Shown here in pieces: positions 61,832 through 64,000 of a DNA stretch of 64,000 nucleotides. The notes beneath the pieces were generated by a model. That model was not told where the DNA came from. It did no database searches and worked only from the letters and a program-made list of their open reading frames with translations. How positions within the stretch are numbered: position 1 is the stretch's first letter; each line of letters starts with the position of its first letter. The translations under genes were made by a program, and so were the position numbers. This DNA is from Ramlibacter pinisoli (lineage in GTDB: Bacteria; Pseudomonadota; Gammaproteobacteria; Burkholderiales; Burkholderiaceae_C), in NCBI RefSeq assembly GCF_009758015.1, contig NZ_WSEL01000009.1:744001-808000 (forward strand), written 5' to 3'.

Positions 61832-62998
61832 CTAGAAGCTGCGAGGCAATCCCAGCAGGTGCTCGGCGACGTACGACAGCACGAGGTTGGTGGAGATCGG
61901 CGCCACCTGGTACAGGCGGGTCTCGCGAAACTTGCGCTCGACGTCGTACTCGTGGGCGAAGCCGAAGCCGCCGTGCGTCTGCAGGCAGGCGTTGGCGGCC
62001 TCCCAGGACGCCTTGGCGGCCAGGTACTTGGCCATGTTGGCCTCGCCGCCGCAGGGCAGGCCGGCGTCGTAGAGCGCACAGGCCCGAAAGCGCATCAGGT
62101 TGGCGGCCTGGGCCTCGACGTAGCTCTCGGCGATGGGGAACTGCACGCCCTGGTTCTGGCCGATCGGGCGGTTGAACACCACCCGTTCGCTGGCGTAGCG
62201 GCGCGCCTTGTCGATGAACCACCAGGCGTCGCCGATGCACTCGGCGGCGATGAGCGTGCGCTCGGCGTTCAGGCCGTCCAGGATGTAGCGGAAACCCCGG
62301 CCCTCCTGGCCGATCAGGTTCTCGGCCGGGACCTCGAGGTTGTCGAAAAACACCTCGTTGGTCTCGTGGTTCACCATGTTCGGGATCGGCCGCACGGTCA
62401 TGCCATGGCCGATGGCCTTGCGCAGGTCGACCAGGAACACGCTCATGCCCTCGGACTTCTTCGTCACCTCGGCCAGCGGCGTGGTGCGCGCCAGCAGGAT
62501 CATCAGCTCCGAGTGCTGGATGCGCGAGATCCAGACCTTCTGGCCGTTGACCAGGTAACGGTCGCCCTTGCGCACGGCCGTGGTCTTGAGCTGGGTGGTG
62601 TCGGTGCCGGTGGTCGGCTCGGTGACCGCCATCGACTGCAGCCGCAGCCGGCCGCTGGCGATGTCGGGCAGCCAGCGGCGCTTCTGCTCCCCCGAGCCGT
62701 GCCGCAGCAAGGTGCCCATGTTGTACATCTGGCCGTGGCAGGAGCCGGCGTTGCCGCCCGACAGGTTGATCTCCTCCATGATCACCGAGGCCTCGGCCAG
62801 CCCCAGGCCGGAGCCGCCGTACTCCTGCGGGATCAGCGCGGCCAGCCAGCCGGCGTCGGTCAGCGCCTGCACGAAGGCCTCGGGGTAGCCGCGCTCGGTA
62901 TCGACCTGCTGCCAGTAGTCGGCATCGAAGGTGCCGCACAGGGCGCGCATGCCGTCGCGCAGTTCCTGGTGCTCGTCGGGGGCGGGAATGGCATCCAT
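61832..62998 (-). CDS. Acyl-CoA dehydrogenase
   Basis: A 388-residue FAD-dependent acyl-CoA dehydrogenase. It has the two family signatures: AVTEPTTGTDTTQLKTTA near the flavin and QTHGGFGFAHEYDVERKFRE near the C-terminus, which contains the likely catalytic Glu position. IPQEYGGSGLG and NGQKVWIS are also typical. It would introduce an alpha-beta double bond in an acyl-CoA. AGGAGA precedes ATG 62998. It is divergent from endonuclease III across 73 bp and upstream of a Bug receptor. Chain-length preference is unknown. Confidence 0.93.
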   Translation of the reverse strand: MDAIPAPDEHQELRDGMRALCGTFDADYWQQVDTERGYPEAFVQALTDAGWLAALIPQEYGGSGLGLAEASVIMEEINLSGGNAGSCHGQMYNMGTLLRHGSGEQKRRWLPDIASGRLRLQSMAVTEPTTGTDTTQLKTTAVRKGDRYLVNGQKVWISRIQHSELMILLARTTPLAEVTKKSEGMSVFLVDLRKAIGHGMTVRPIPNMVNHETNEVFFDNLEVPAENLIGQEGRGFRYILDGLNAERTLIAAECIGDAWWFIDKARRYASERVVFNRPIGQNQGVQFPIAESYVEAQAANLMRFRACALYDAGLPCGGEANMAKYLAAKASWEAANACLQTHGGFGFAHEYDVERKFRETRLYQVAPISTNLVLSYVAEHLLGLPRSF

Positions 62999-63071
62999 CG
63001 GTCGTCTCCTGGGGGGCGCCCATGATGCCCGATGAAGGCGAGGCGGGCGGGCTTCACTACACTGCCCGGCC

Positions 63072-63710
63072 ATGCGAGACGCCGACGTCGAACCCTTCTT
63101 CGCCACCCTGCAGGCGGCCAACCCCAGCCCCGAGACCGAACTGGAATACAGCAGCGTGTTCGAGCTGCTGGCAGCCGTGCTGCTGTCGGCGCAGGCCACC
63201 GATGCCGGCGTCAACAAGGCCACGCGCCGCCTGTTCCCGGTGGCCGGCACGCCGCAGGCCATCCTGGACCTCGGGCTGGAGAGGCTGGAGGACTCCATCC
63301 GCACCATCGGCCTGTACCGCACCAAGGCGAAGAACCTGCTGGCCACCTGCCGCATCCTGGTCGAGCAGCACGGCGGCCAGGTGCCGCGCACCCGAGAGGC
63401 GCTGGAGGCGCTGCCCGGCGTGGGCCGCAAGACCGCCAACGTGGTGCTGAACGTGGCGTTCGGCGAACCGACCATGGCGGTCGACACCCACATCTTCCGC
63501 GTGAGCAACCGCACCGGCCTGGCCCCCGGGAAGGACCCGCTGCAGGTGGAGCACAAGCTGCTGGAGCGCGTGCCACCGGCCTACCTGCCGGATGCCCACC
63601 ACTGGCTGATCCTGCACGGCCGCTACGTCTGCGTGGCCCGGCTGCCGCAATGCTGGCGTTGCGCGGTACGCGCGTGGTGCGACTACGAGCCGAAGACGCC
63701 GGCTCCGTGA
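63072..63710 (+). CDS. nth: Endonuclease III
   Basis: A 212-residue DNA glycosylase/AP lyase that removes oxidised pyrimidines in base excision repair. The helix-hairpin-helix LPGVGRKTANVV holds catalytic Lys120, and VDTHIFRV holds Asp138; both numbers match the E. coli enzyme. The C-terminal iron-sulfur site has the spacing C-x6-C-x2-C-x5-C starting at Cys187. ATG 63072 gives the family length. It is divergent from the acyl-CoA dehydrogenase. A weak hairpin (GCGGG/CCCGC, 63724-63739) follows the gene. Confidence 0.96.
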   Translation: MRDADVEPFFATLQAANPSPETELEYSSVFELLAAVLLSAQATDAGVNKATRRLFPVAGTPQAILDLGLERLEDSIRTIGLYRTKAKNLLATCRILVEQHGGQVPRTREALEALPGVGRKTANVVLNVAFGEPTMAVDTHIFRVSNRTGLAPGKDPLQVEHKLLERVPPAYLPDAHHWLILHGRYVCVARLPQCWRCAVRAWCDYEPKTPAP

Positions 63711-63776
63711 GAAAAGGGCGGGCGCGGGAGCGGACCCGCTTGGGGTGAGGATGTCCGCATCCGCTACATTGCCCGC

Positions 63777-64000
63777 ATGGAACTCAACGAACTGCAGGAA
63801 CTCGTCGCCCAACAGGGGCAGAACATCGAGGCGCTGAAGGACAACCAGTTCGCGCTGGTGGCCCAGGTGCAGGTGCTGCAGGCGGCGCTGGCCAGTGCCC
63901 TGCTGCACCACCCCGACCGGGGTGCGCTGGTCACCACCTTCGAGCGCTACATGAAGGTCGCCAAGGAAGCCGCGCCCAACCTGGCCGTGCGCATGGAAGG
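63777..64000 (+). CDS. Hypothetical coiled-coil protein, 5' part (cut by window edge)
   Basis: Seventy-four codons are visible from ATG 63777 to the edge. The start is a heptad-like coiled coil (MELNELQELVAQQGQNIEAL, FALVAQVQVLQAAL) followed by a helical segment (TTFERYMKVAKEAAPNLAVR). A TACATT -10-like element lies 7-12 bp upstream. I do not recognise the family, and the rest of the gene is outside the window. Confidence 0.6.
   Translation, partial: MELNELQELVAQQGQNIEALKDNQFALVAQVQVLQAALASALLHHPDRGALVTTFERYMKVAKEAAPNLAVRME

Overview
The window is strongly GC-rich, densely packed bacterial chromosome. Six periplasmic Bug/TctC-type solute receptors, many LysR and GntR regulators, alpha-keto-acid and aldarate catabolism, and Tat- and lipoprotein-exported enzymes point to a soil or water betaproteobacterium of the Burkholderiales, most likely Comamonadaceae (Ramlibacter/Variovorax-like). 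This placement is inference from gene content. I see no rRNA, tRNA, CRISPR array, insertion sequence or prophage gene.

Layout. 1-5614: the N-terminus of a PAS sensor kinase (cut by the left edge), a GH3 beta-glucosidase-like lipoprotein facing a LysR regulator, and a dCache sensor kinase. 5696-9816: a leftward operon SDR > Bug receptor > NIPSNAP > E1 alpha > E1 beta, facing a GntR/FCD regulator. 10648-12717: a beta-keto acid cleavage enzyme and a Bug receptor around a GTTTGATCAAAC palindrome. 12875-17632: a hybrid sensor kinase, a BaiN/HI0933-like flavoprotein and small conserved proteins. 17872-20887: an enolase-superfamily enzyme, a ketopantoate-reductase-like enzyme and a LysR regulator. 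20962-22265: small genes, including one with a G9-tract frameshift and one open frame without a start codon. 22353-26123: a PLP aminotransferase, then an overlapping Sco/multicopper oxidase pair.

26611-38849: the most striking block. A NarL-type response regulator is divergent from a 2113-residue secreted protein with an animal-type haem peroxidase domain, a cadherin-like region, RTX repeats and a serralysin-like C-terminus. It is followed at once by a complete type I secretion system (ABC transporter, HlyD-type adaptor, TolC-type channel). 39071-43806: a Crp/Fnr-type regulator, an orphan sensor kinase, a stress-type protein, a dienelactone hydrolase and a YihY/BrkB membrane protein. 43844-47429: a gamma-glutamyltransferase-like enzyme and a Bug receptor facing a LysR regulator.

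47448-55913: a D-glucarate/galactarate pathway on the minus strand: FadR-type regulator, 5-dehydro-4-deoxyglucarate dehydratase, Bug receptor, galactarate dehydratase, glucarate dehydratase, 2-oxoglutarate semialdehyde dehydrogenase and an SMP-30 lactonase. Together they would convert aldarates to 2-oxoglutarate. A matched pair of 17-bp sites in front of the regulator and the first enzyme is the probable operator. 56113-62998: a lectin-like lipoprotein, a tandem cupin, a Bug receptor, a carboxymuconolactone-decarboxylase-family protein, a HutC-type regulator with TTGTTCGAACAA sites, another Bug receptor and an acyl-CoA dehydrogenase. The right end has endonuclease III and the start of an unidentified gene.

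Recurring theme: small catabolic operons each carrying a single Bug receptor and a regulator, with no TctA/TctB permease genes in the window.
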